Shown here in pieces: positions 1-6,170 of a DNA stretch of 13,389 nucleotides. Origin of the DNA: Desulfobacteraceae bacterium. Lineage in GTDB: Bacteria; Desulfobacterota; DSM-4660; Desulfatiglandales; Desulfatiglandaceae. The number at the start of each line of letters is the position of its first letter. Positions within the stretch are counted from its first letter, which is position 1. The notes beneath the pieces were generated by a model. That model saw only the letters and a list, made by a program, of their open reading frames with translations. It ran no database searches and had not been told where the DNA came from. Where the stretch lies: assembly GCA_011048855.1 (NCBI GenBank), contig DSCZ01000384.1, positions 1 to 13,389 of the forward strand, written 5' to 3'. Position numbers and translations under genes: made by a program.

Positions 1-2602
1 GGAGGGGCGTGCCGAAGCTGAAAGGTGCCTCAACTGCGGTTACTGCTGCGAGTGCTACCAGTGTGTGGAGGCCTGCGGGGCGGGGGCGGTTACGCTGGAC
101 ACCCACCGGCAGCAGCCGGAAACGATGAGCCTGAATGTCGGCTCCGTGATCCTTGCGCCCGGTTTCGAAGCTTTCGATCCCGCCGGGTTCGATACCTATA
201 ATTATGCAAAACACCCGAACGTTCTCACGGCCATGGAGTTCGAGCGGATACTTTCCGCGTCCGGACCGACAATGGGACACCTGGCGAGGATGTCGGATCA
301 TAAGGAGCCGGCCAAGATCGCCTGGCTCCAGTGTGTCGGATCGCGGGACCTGAACAGGTGCGACAATTCATACTGCTCGTCGGTATGCTGCATGTACGCC
401 GTCAAAGAAGCGGTGATCGCGAAGGAACATTCCGGAGGCGGTCTGGACTGCGCCGTTTTCTACATGGACATGCGCACCCATGGAAAGGATTTCGAGCGCT
501 ATTTCGAAGATGCCCGCGACAAGCAAGGCGTCCGATTCTTTCGTAGCCGGGTGCATACGGTCGATCCGGTTCCGGATTCCGGGGATCTTAACATCCGTTA
601 TGTGGATGAAGCCGGAGAAATGCGTAGTGAAACCTTTGACATGGTCGTACTGTCCGTTGGAATGGAGACATCGGCCGAGGTAAAGGCGCTCGCAGAACGC
701 TTGGATATATCACTCAGCGAAGGGGGCTTTTGTGATACTTCTTCATTCAGCCCTGTTTCCACCTCGAGAGATGGTATTTTTGCGTGTGGAGCGTTTCAGG
801 GGCCTAAAGATATTCCCCAGTCGGTGGTGGAGGCCGGTTCGGCAGCCGCCGAGGCCGGCGCGCTGCTCAAAGAGTCCCGCAATACCCTGACAAAAACAGC
901 GGAAATTCCGGAAGAAAGAAATATCCGGGGTGAACGCCCCCGTATAGGGGTGTTCGTCTGCCAGTGCGGCATCAACATCGGCGGTGTAGTTGATGTGGCC
1001 GCTGTGCGGGATTACGCAGCCTCTCTTCCTTACGTGGAATATGTTACCGACAACCTCTATACCTGCTCCCAGGACACCCAGGAAATCATGACCGAGGTGA
1101 TCAAGGAGAACAATTTGAACAGGATCGTGGTGGCTGCATGCACTCCCAAGACCCACGAACCGCTCTTCCAGGAAACCCTGGTGAATGCCGGCCTGAACAA
1201 ATATCTCTTCGAGATGACCAACATCCGGAACCAGGATTCCTGGGTCCACAGAAACGATCCGGCCGCAGCCACCGAAAAGGCCAAGGACCTTGTGCGCATG
1301 GCGGTTGCCAAGGTTGCACTGACAGAGCCGCTCGAAGAGGCGGAGTTGAAGGTCAACCCGCATGCACTTGTGATCGGCGGCGGCATCGCCGGGCTCACCG
1401 CTTCCAGGAGTCTTTCGGCGCAGGGCTACGGAGTCTCGCTGGTGGAGCGGGATGAAGAGCTCGGCGGCCAGGCTCTGAGGTTGTTCCGAACCTGGAAGGG
1501 TGAAGATGTCGCAGAGGGCTTGACGGGCCTGGTAGACGCCGTTCAGTCCGATCCGAACATCGAAGTTCTGACCGGTTCTTCGATCGAGGATGTGGAGGGC
1601 TTCGTTGGAAACTTCAAGACCACCGTGCACTCTTCAGGAACCGAAAAGGTGATCGAGCACGGCGTGGCGGTGGTGGCGACCGGCGCCTCCGAGTACAGGC
1701 CCACGGAGTATCTGTACGGGGAAGATCCCAGGGTGCTGACTCATCTTGACCTGGATGCCCGGTTTTTGGCTGGAGGTGGTTCACTGGGGGAAATGAAATC
1801 CGTGGTGTTTATCCAGTGCGTGGGATCGAGGGAGCCGGATCGGCCCTACTGTTCCCGGGTATGCTGTACGCATTCCATTGAAAGTGCACTGCATCTGAAA
1901 GAACTCAACCCGGAGATGAATATATACATCCTGAACCGGGATATACGGACTTACGGTGAGAGGGAGTATCTGTATAAGATGGCCCGGGAGTCCGGGATAA
2001 TGTTCATTCAATTTTCAACGGATACCAAGCCGGTGGTCCGATCCGCGGCGCATGCACTGGAAATAGAGGTGGTCGATCCTGTGCTCGGTGTACCGCTTGT
2101 GATCGAGGCCGATATGCTGGCGCTTGCCACGGCGATAACCCCTTACAGGGATGAGAAGCTTGCGCAGTATTTCAAGGTGCCGTTGAATGAAGACGGATTT
2201 TTTGTTGAAAAGCATGCCAAGCTGGGGCCCAGTGAATTTGCCACTGACGGGGTGTATCTGTGTGGAATGGCCCATTATCCGAAACCGATCGACGAGTCTG
2301 TGGCGCAGGCCCTGGCAGCGGCGTCCCGGGCTGTCACATTACTTTCAAAAGGCACTGTACGTGTGAGCGGTGCCGTGGCCGGAGTGGATCCGGCGGTGTG
2401 TTCCAGTTGCGGGATCTGCGTTGAGATCTGCCCTTACTCGGCACCGTCTTTCCGGCAGGAAGGGCCGTTTGCCGGCCGTGCCGAGATAAACCCGGCCCTG
2501 TGCAAGGGTTGCGGTCTATGCGTGGCGTCCTGCCGTTCCGGCGCCATAAACCTGAAAGGATTCGACCATGATCAAATCATGGCCATGATCAACGAGATGT
2601 GA
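1..2602 (+). CDS. hdrA: HdrA-like tandem flavoprotein, 5'-truncated at the window edge
   Basis: Electron-transferring FAD/iron-sulfur subunit of a soluble heterodisulfide-reductase-type complex; HdrA carries the bifurcating flavin in characterised complexes. The frame is open from base 2 (866 residues visible) and the start lies off the left edge. The order seen is: a Cys-rich site [17 protein letters not shown] (26-76); the C-terminal half of one HdrA unit with CVGSRD and YCSSVCC (332-391); then a second, apparently complete HdrA unit starting with [13 protein letters not shown] (about 947), a Rossmann motif GGGIAG (about 1371-1400), a second CVGSRE...YCSRVCC block (1817-1867), and two C-terminal [4Fe-4S] motifs, [11 protein letters not shown] (2399 on) and [11 protein letters not shown] (2501-2533). 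Two HdrA units in one chain are thus seen directly. A GltD-like or further HdrA part upstream is inference. All HdrA cysteines here are Cys codons, none TGA. It heads the visible part of the operon, 68 nt before mvhD. Confidence 0.93.
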   Translation, partial: EGRAEAERCLNCGYCCECYQCVEACGAGAVTLDTHRQQPETMSLNVGSVILAPGFEAFDPAGFDTYNYAKHPNVLTAMEFERILSASGPTMGHLARMSDHKEPAKIAWLQCVGSRDLNRCDNSYCSSVCCMYAVKEAVIAKEHSGGGLDCAVFYMDMRTHGKDFERYFEDARDKQGVRFFRSRVHTVDPVPDSGDLNIRYVDEAGEMRSETFDMVVLSVGMETSAEVKALAERLDISLSEGGFCDTSSFSPVSTSRDGIFACGAFQGPKDIPQSVVEAGSAAAEAGALLKESRNTLTKTAEIPEERNIRGERPRIGVFVCQCGINIGGVVDVAAVRDYAASLPYVEYVTDNLYTCSQDTQEIMTEVIKENNLNRIVVAACTPKTHEPLFQETLVNAGLNKYLFEMTNIRNQDSWVHRNDPAAATEKAKDLVRMAVAKVALTEPLEEAELKVNPHALVIGGGIAGLTASRSLSAQGYGVSLVERDEELGGQALRLFRTWKGEDVAEGLTGLVDAVQSDPNIEVLTGSSIEDVEGFVGNFKTTVHSSGTEKVIEHGVAVVATGASEYRPTEYLYGEDPRVLTHLDLDARFLAGGGSLGEMKSVVFIQCVGSREPDRPYCSRVCCTHSIESALHLKELNPEMNIYILNRDIRTYGEREYLYKMARESGIMFIQFSTDTKPVVRSAAHALEIEVVDPVLGVPLVIEADMLALATAITPYRDEKLAQYFKVPLNEDGFFVEKHAKLGPSEFATDGVYLCGMAHYPKPIDESVAQALAAASRAVTLLSKGTVRVSGAVAGVDPAVCSSCGICVEICPYSAPSFRQEGPFAGRAEINPALCKGCGLCVASCRSGAINLKGFDHDQIMAMINEM

Positions 2603-2616
2603 TAATAAGAGTTCAG

Positions 2617-2647
2617 CCGGGACCCCGTTTCGAATGCGGGAACCCGG
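2617..2647 (+). promoter_or_regulatory. Intercistronic RNA hairpin between hdrA and mvhD
   Basis: CCGGG (2617-2621) pairs with CCCGG (2643-2647), and CCCG (2624-2627) pairs with CGGG (2637-2640) plus a T-G wobble. The halves are separated by a 2x2 internal loop and capped by a 7-nt loop. No T tract follows, so it does not look like an intrinsic terminator. It ends 12 nt before the Shine-Dalgarno of mvhD and could stabilise mRNA or tune translation. Pairing is seen in sequence; function is inference, and GC-rich DNA forms such stems by chance. Confidence 0.35.
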
Positions 2648-2670
2648 GACGGACCGGACAGGAGACATCG

Positions 2671-3102
2671 ATGAACGATTGGGAACCGAAAATCACGAGT
2701 TTTCTCTGTAACTGGTGCAGTTACGGCGCGGCGGATCTTGCCGGAGTCAGCCGGTTTCAATATCCTCCTCATTTCAGGATAATCCGTGTGCCTTGTTCCG
2801 GCAGGGTAAGCCCGAAATTCATACTTGCGGCTTTCCGCCACGGCGCCGACGGGGTATGGGTCAGCGGGTGACACCCCGGCGACTGCCATTACCTGGAAGG
2901 TAATTACTACGCAAGAAGGAAATTCGCACTGCTTAAGGGCCTGCTGGAACATATGGGGATAGAACCCGGACGCCTGCATTTTTCATGGATATCCTCAGCC
3001 GAGGCTACCAAGTTCGTTGAAGTGGCCGGTGAGGTGAGCGAGGCGGTGAAGAAGCTCGGCCCTGCACGGTTTTTTATAAAGAAAACGGCAGAGGTGGCAT
3101 AA
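2671..3102 (+). CDS. mvhD: MvhD/FlxD-type [2Fe-2S] electron-transfer subunit, selenoprotein with in-frame TGA at codon 67
   Basis: Small iron-sulfur subunit (143 residues, normal for the FlpD/MvhD family) that passes electrons between a hydrogenase or NAD(P)H dehydrogenase module and HdrA. ATG 2671 is chosen because AGGAG (2660-2664) lies 6 nt upstream and the N-terminus then matches the family start, MNDWEPK followed by [15 protein letters not shown]. Conserved features are Cys13/Cys16, [11 protein letters not shown] (Cys42), GADGVWVSG, then TGA at codon 67, HPGDCHY (Cys72), GNYYARRK and [10 protein letters not shown]. The TGA sits where most homologues have the Cys of GCHPGDCHY, and the family sequence continues in frame to the true stop TAA 3100-3102. 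That stop shares one base with the next start. Selenocysteine is inferred from this position, the hairpin downstream and selB in the same window. Reading the TGA as a stop would give a 66-residue fragment lacking key ligands. VhuD, the methanococcal homologue, is a known selenoprotein. Confidence 0.9.
2869..2871 (+). other. UGA codon read as selenocysteine (Sec67 of MvhD)
   Basis: In-frame TGA between GADGVWVSG and HPGDCHY, replacing the conserved Cys of the MvhD motif GCHPGDCHY. Coding similarity continues unbroken for 76 further codons. Recoding is inference, strongly supported by context. Confidence 0.87.
2888..2904 (+). promoter_or_regulatory. Bacterial SECIS-like hairpin of mvhD
   Basis: ATTACC (2888-2893) and GGTAAT (2899-2904) form a perfect 6-bp stem around the 5-nt loop TGGAA. 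The loop begins 22 nt after the TGA and has G at its second position. Both fit the known geometry of bacterial SECIS elements: a hairpin inside the coding region just 3' of UGA, with a small apical loop carrying an early G. A short lower helix, TGC (2884-2886) with GCA (2911-2913), is possible across an asymmetric internal loop. SelB would bind this element through its C-terminal winged helices. No folding energy was computed. Confidence 0.7.
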
Positions 3103-4055
3103 TGGTGAGGTATACGGAAAAGATCAGGGAAACCGCCGGAAGGCTGCTGGAGAGCGGAGAAGTCGAGGTTTTTATCGGTTATCGACAGGGGACGGTCCCG
3201 TTGATGAACGAACCGTTTCAGTTGACGGATGCAGCCCGCGTGGACGAACTTTACTGGGACTGCAACAGCTGCTTGAACCTATGCAATTATTTGACCAAGC
3301 GGCCGGAGAAGAGGATCGGGATCGTCGCCAACGGCTGTAATTCGCGAAACATCGTGACGCATATCATAGAGAACCAGATAACGCGTGAACAACTCTATAT
3401 CGTCGGAATTCCCTGTGAGGGAATGATCGATCACAGGGCTGTGCAGCGTAAGGTCAACGGCAGGGAGATCCTGGATTACCGGGAGGAGGGGGCCGATATT
3501 ATCATCAGCGGCAGGGGTTTTGAGGAGAAGATCAAGAAGGCCGATGTCCTTCGTACCAACTGCCGGATATGCAGGCACCGTAATCCGGTGATCTATGACG
3601 AGCTGCTCGGGGAGAAGGTCGAAGAGCAGACCGATGTCGATGCTTATAAGGATGTGAAAAATATCGAAGAGATGACTCCTGATAAGAAACAGGAGTTTTT
3701 CCAGCAGCTTATCGCCAACTGCATCAGGTGCTACGCCTGCAGGAATGCATGCCCCCTTTGTTATTGCCCCACGTGTTTCGTTGACGAGAGTAAGCCGCAA
3801 TGGGTCGGAAAGAGTGTGGATCCCATCGATACGTTGACGTTTCATTTTCTGCGTGCGTATCATTGCGCCGGCAGATGCACCGACTGCGGCGCATGTGAAA
3901 GGGTTTGCCCTGTGGGGATTTCAATGCGGCAGTTCACGAAGAAACTCAACAAGGACGCCGAAGAGCTGTTCGAGTGGGAAGCCGGGCTCACTCTGGAGTC
4001 ACGGCCCCCGCTGGATGTCTACAGGCCCGACGACTACAACGATTTCATAAGATAG
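3102..4055 (+). CDS. FrhB-like iron-sulfur protein, Flx/Hdr complex subunit (FlxB/C type)
   Basis: Cytoplasmic 317-residue iron-sulfur protein, probably an electron-transfer subunit between the NAD(P)H dehydrogenase FlxA and MvhD/HdrA. The first half has a Cys motif CNSCLNLC, then a stretch resembling the F420-hydrogenase beta-subunit/coenzyme F420 dehydrogenase fold (GIVANGCNSRNIV, YIVGIPCEGMID) and an extra Cys pair in TNCRICRHRNPVIYDELLGE. The C-terminal half carries two ferredoxin-type sites: CIRCYACRNACPLCYC (near 3720-3770) and CTDCGACERVC (near 3880-3910). ATG 3102 overlaps the TAA of mvhD by one base (TAATG), suggesting translational coupling. F420 use is not implied: the bacterial family shares the fold without that cofactor. 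Whether it equals FlxB or FlxC of Desulfovibrio cannot be settled by eye, so no symbol is given. Confidence 0.82.
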   Translation: MVRYTEKIRETAGRLLESGEVEVFIGYRQGTVPLMNEPFQLTDAARVDELYWDCNSCLNLCNYLTKRPEKRIGIVANGCNSRNIVTHIIENQITREQLYIVGIPCEGMIDHRAVQRKVNGREILDYREEGADIIISGRGFEEKIKKADVLRTNCRICRHRNPVIYDELLGEKVEEQTDVDAYKDVKNIEEMTPDKKQEFFQQLIANCIRCYACRNACPLCYCPTCFVDESKPQWVGKSVDPIDTLTFHFLRAYHCAGRCTDCGACERVCPVGISMRQFTKKLNKDAEELFEWEAGLTLESRPPLDVYRPDDYNDFIR

Positions 4056-4099
4056 TGCCCATCCGGCAATGCCGAGCCGGCTGAGAAAAGGTGGGGAAG

Positions 4100-5140
4100 A
4101 TGACCGACAAGGTATACAGCGAGGAAGAATGGGGGGAGGCTCTCGAAGCTGCGAAGGATCATTACACGAAAGTTTATGTTCCGCAGAAAGAGGGCGACTT
4201 CCATTTGTTCAGGGATTTAAAGGAAGGGGCCAGGCCGGATTTCAAGTTTGAAAATACGCGGATGTCTGCGAAAGGACTTGTCTATCCCCAGTCCATGCGG
4301 ATGTTCGAGTGTAACATGGACCTCGCCGCCGAAGACGCTAGTATCCTGAAGGAGGATGAAAAGGACTACGGTCCGCGGGTCGTGGTGGGCATCAGGCCCT
4401 GTGATGCGGCGGCATTTACGATTGTTGGACGGAATTTCGACAATCCGGAATACCAGGATCCATGGTGGGTCAGGTGGTACGAGGCGACGACCTTTGTGGG
4501 CCTCGGATGCAGCGAGCCGTGCTCGACATGTTTCTGCACCTCGGTGGGAGGGGGGCCGTTCAACCGGGAAGGCCTGGACGTGTTGCTCTACGAGGTGGAT
4601 GGGGGTTACGTGGCGCGTTCTTTCAGCGACAAGGGGGAAAAATTCCTTTCAAATGCCGCCGGTGGGCGCGATGCGGGGGAAGACGAACTGAAGGCGGCCG
4701 AGGCGGTCGCCGAGGCCGCCTCCGGCAAGATCGTCTCGTCGGTCGAGACGGATAATCTCCTCGAAAAGAAGCAGCTGGATCTTTTCGACGCACCCTTCTG
4801 GGAAGAAGTGGGGTTTTCATGCCTGAACTGTGGTACATGCACATATCTGTGCCCCACGTGCTGGTGCTTCGATATCCAGGATGAAGTTCATGGAACGGCG
4901 GGGGAAAGGATAAGGAACTGGGATTCATGCATGTTCCCATTGTTTACATTGCATGGGTCCGGTCATAACCCTCGGGATCAAAAGTGGCAGCGCGTGCGGC
5001 AGCGCTTCATGCATAAATTGAAATACTATGTCGATAAATACGGTGCCGGAGTGCAGTGCACCGGTTGCGGGAGATGTGTTCGCTACTGCCCTGTCAATAT
5101 TGATATCCGGCGGGTCGCGAAGTTGATGAACGAATATTAG
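4100..5140 (+). CDS. AsrA/sulfhydrogenase-beta-like 4Fe-4S dicluster protein, Flx complex subunit
   Basis: Electron-transfer subunit (346 residues) of the AsrA/HydB-like family, which partners AsrB/FlxA-type flavoproteins. The N-terminal part has the family signature GIRPCDAAAF, FVGLGCSEPCSTCFCTSVGGG and a DVLLYEVDGGYVA segment. The C-terminal part holds two [4Fe-4S] sites: CLNCGTCTYLCPTCWC (near 4820-4865) and CTGCGRCVRYCP (near 5058-5093). ATG 4100 is preferred over the in-frame GTG 4091 because AGGTGG (4089-4094) provides a ribosome binding site about 5 nt upstream, whereas GTG 4091 lies inside it. It follows the FrhB-like gene by 44 nt and precedes flxA by 52 nt in one probable operon. 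It would relay electrons between FlxA and the other iron-sulfur subunits. Sulfite reductase activity is not suggested, since no siroheme subunit AsrC lies nearby. Confidence 0.82.
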   Translation: MTDKVYSEEEWGEALEAAKDHYTKVYVPQKEGDFHLFRDLKEGARPDFKFENTRMSAKGLVYPQSMRMFECNMDLAAEDASILKEDEKDYGPRVVVGIRPCDAAAFTIVGRNFDNPEYQDPWWVRWYEATTFVGLGCSEPCSTCFCTSVGGGPFNREGLDVLLYEVDGGYVARSFSDKGEKFLSNAAGGRDAGEDELKAAEAVAEAASGKIVSSVETDNLLEKKQLDLFDAPFWEEVGFSCLNCGTCTYLCPTCWCFDIQDEVHGTAGERIRNWDSCMFPLFTLHGSGHNPRDQKWQRVRQRFMHKLKYYVDKYGAGVQCTGCGRCVRYCPVNIDIRRVAKLMNEY

Positions 5141-5192
5141 GAGATGAAGATATTCGGCGTTTGTCGATTTGTTCGAAATGGAGGGAGAAACT

Positions 5193-6035
5193 GTGGATAA
5201 TCCCTATTTGCCCTATCCGGTTCGCATCGAGCGGATAGTGACCGAGACTGAGGACAGAAACTTGAAGACGTTCCGGTTTGTGTTTTTGCACGAAGGGGAC
5301 GAAGAGAAATTCGCCTACACGCCGGGGCAGTTTGCGGAGCTTTCGGTGGCGGGTAAGGGGGAAATTCCGATCGGGATAGCTTCTTCACCCACCGAAAAAG
5401 GGTTTGTCAGCTTTACGGTGAACAAGGTCGGAGTCGTCACGACCCTCCTGCACAACATGAAAGAGGGCGACGTCATGGGTATCCGTGGGCCGCTGGGAAA
5501 CTGCTACCCGTGGGAGCGGATGGAAGGCCGGAACGTCGTTATCATAGGCGGAGGTTTCGCTTTCACAACGCTGCGATCGAGTATCATTTATATGCTGGAT
5601 CCGGCAAACCGGGATAAATTCAAGGACATTTCCGTGGTTTATGGTGCAAGAGGCCCGGGCCTGTTGCTCTACCGGGATGAACTGGCGGCATGGGAGCAAC
5701 GGGACGACATCAACATGCATATAACCGTGGACCGCACCGAGGATCCGGACTGGAAGTATAACGTCGGCTTTGTACCGGCGATTACCGAGCAGAAAATCAC
5801 GAGCGCGGACAATGCGATAGCGATCGTCTGCGGTCCCCCGATCATGATCAAGTTCACGCAGCCGGTGCTCGAAAAACTGGGGTTCCCGCCGGAAAATATT
5901 ATTTTGAGCCTGGAAAACCGCATGAAATGCGGTATCGGTATGTGCGGCAGGTGCAACCTCGGGGATAAATTTGTATGCAAGGACGGACCTGTGTTCACGT
6001 TGGCCCAGTTAAAGAACATGCCCCCGGAATATTAA
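5193..6035 (+). CDS. flxA: FAD/NAD(P)H-binding oxidoreductase with C-terminal [2Fe-2S] site (FlxA/AsrB-like)
   Basis: Predicted NAD(P)H dehydrogenase module (280 residues) of the Flx-Hdr complex. It would exchange electrons between NAD(P)H and the iron-sulfur subunits encoded upstream. GTG 5193 is preferred to the upstream TTG 5169 or ATG 5178 because GGAGG (5180-5184) sits 8 nt before it and the protein then begins MDNPYLPYPVRI, a typical start for this family. A ferredoxin-reductase-type FAD domain follows (YTPGQFAELSV, IPIGIASSP, GIRGPLGNCYPW). The nucleotide-binding domain has GGGFAFTTLRS where many relatives have a GGGxGxxPLRS form, then IVCGPPIMIKF. The C-terminus has CGIGMCGRCNLGDKFVC (CX4CX2CX7C), as in dihydroorotate dehydrogenase electron-transfer subunits. 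It is the last gene of the first operon. The order hdrA-mvhD-...-flxA differs from flxABCD-hdrABC of Desulfovibrio vulgaris. NADH versus NADPH preference cannot be read. Confidence 0.85.
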   Translation: MDNPYLPYPVRIERIVTETEDRNLKTFRFVFLHEGDEEKFAYTPGQFAELSVAGKGEIPIGIASSPTEKGFVSFTVNKVGVVTTLLHNMKEGDVMGIRGPLGNCYPWERMEGRNVVIIGGGFAFTTLRSSIIYMLDPANRDKFKDISVVYGARGPGLLLYRDELAAWEQRDDINMHITVDRTEDPDWKYNVGFVPAITEQKITSADNAIAIVCGPPIMIKFTQPVLEKLGFPPENIILSLENRMKCGIGMCGRCNLGDKFVCKDGPVFTLAQLKNMPPEY

Positions 6036-6064
6036 AAATATCCATCTCCCTGTTTTTCCTTTGG

Positions 6065-6089
6065 AACACCGGGAAAACCGGGAGGTGTT
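6065..6089 (+). terminator. Weak terminator-like hairpin after flxA
   Basis: AACACC (6065-6070) is complementary to GGTGTT (6084-6089). Inside it, CCGG (6069-6072) and CCGG (6078-6081) offer an alternative pairing around GAAAA. An A/T-rich run (TATTTATAT) follows but no clean T tract. It lies 30 nt after the flxA stop, where an operon end is expected. Strength and function are inference. Confidence 0.35.
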
Positions 6090-6118
6090 TATTTATATCC
6101 CTCCAAATCGATCCCGGC

Positions 6119-6146
6119 TTTTCAGATTAATCTTTACGTTTATATC
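6119..6146 (+). promoter_or_regulatory. Candidate sigma70-like promoter for the selB operon
   Basis: TTTTCA (6119-6124), a 16-nt spacer and TATATC (6141-6146) each match the -35/-10 consensus at four of six positions, in the most A/T-rich part of the 135-bp gap before selB. The 9-mer TTTATATCC occurs twice in this gap (6092-6100 and 6139-6147), the second copy overlapping the -10. No selenium-responsive operator is recognised. Weak evidence. Confidence 0.25.
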
Positions 6147-6170
6147 CAGTACAGGAGAATTTTGTTCACC

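Noticed and set aside
743..1630. 295-codon open frame on the minus strand opposite hdrA
   Set aside because: No recognisable motifs, and it lies wholly opposite a clear HdrA coding sequence; typical shadow frame in GC-rich DNA. The same applies to long minus-strand frames at 3279-3863, 6093-6857, 9085-9831 and 10932-11831.
2599..2871. A 90-residue ORF starting at GTG 2599 and ending at the TGA, overlapping hdrA by GTGA
   Set aside because: The extra 24 N-terminal residues do not look like the MvhD start, and ATG 2671 has an ideal AGGAG site. The TGA is better explained as a Sec codon than as a stop.
2671..3102. mvhD as a pseudogene broken by a nonsense codon
   Set aside because: The TGA falls exactly at the conserved Cys, the downstream frame is intact with family motifs, a SECIS-like hairpin follows and selB is nearby.
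4063..4080. CCGGC/GCCGG hairpin between the FrhB-like and AsrA-like genes
   Set aside because: Only 5 bp with an 8-nt loop in GC-rich DNA and no T tract; not distinguishable from chance.
5144..5200. An 18-codon leader-like ORF (ATG 5144) ahead of and overlapping the flxA start
   Set aside because: AGGAG abuts the ATG with no spacing, the peptide has no attenuation-like composition and it ends just inside flxA; more likely chance.
4100..6035. Anaerobic sulfite reductase operon (asrAB)
   Set aside because: The AsrA- and AsrB-like proteins sit with HdrA and MvhD, and no siroheme-binding AsrC is present; the Flx-Hdr reading fits better.
6036..6170. tRNA(Sec) gene (selC) in the gap before selB
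   Set aside because: No cloverleaf, no long acceptor arm and no recognisable T-loop (GGTTCRA-type) sequence could be found on either strand by eye.
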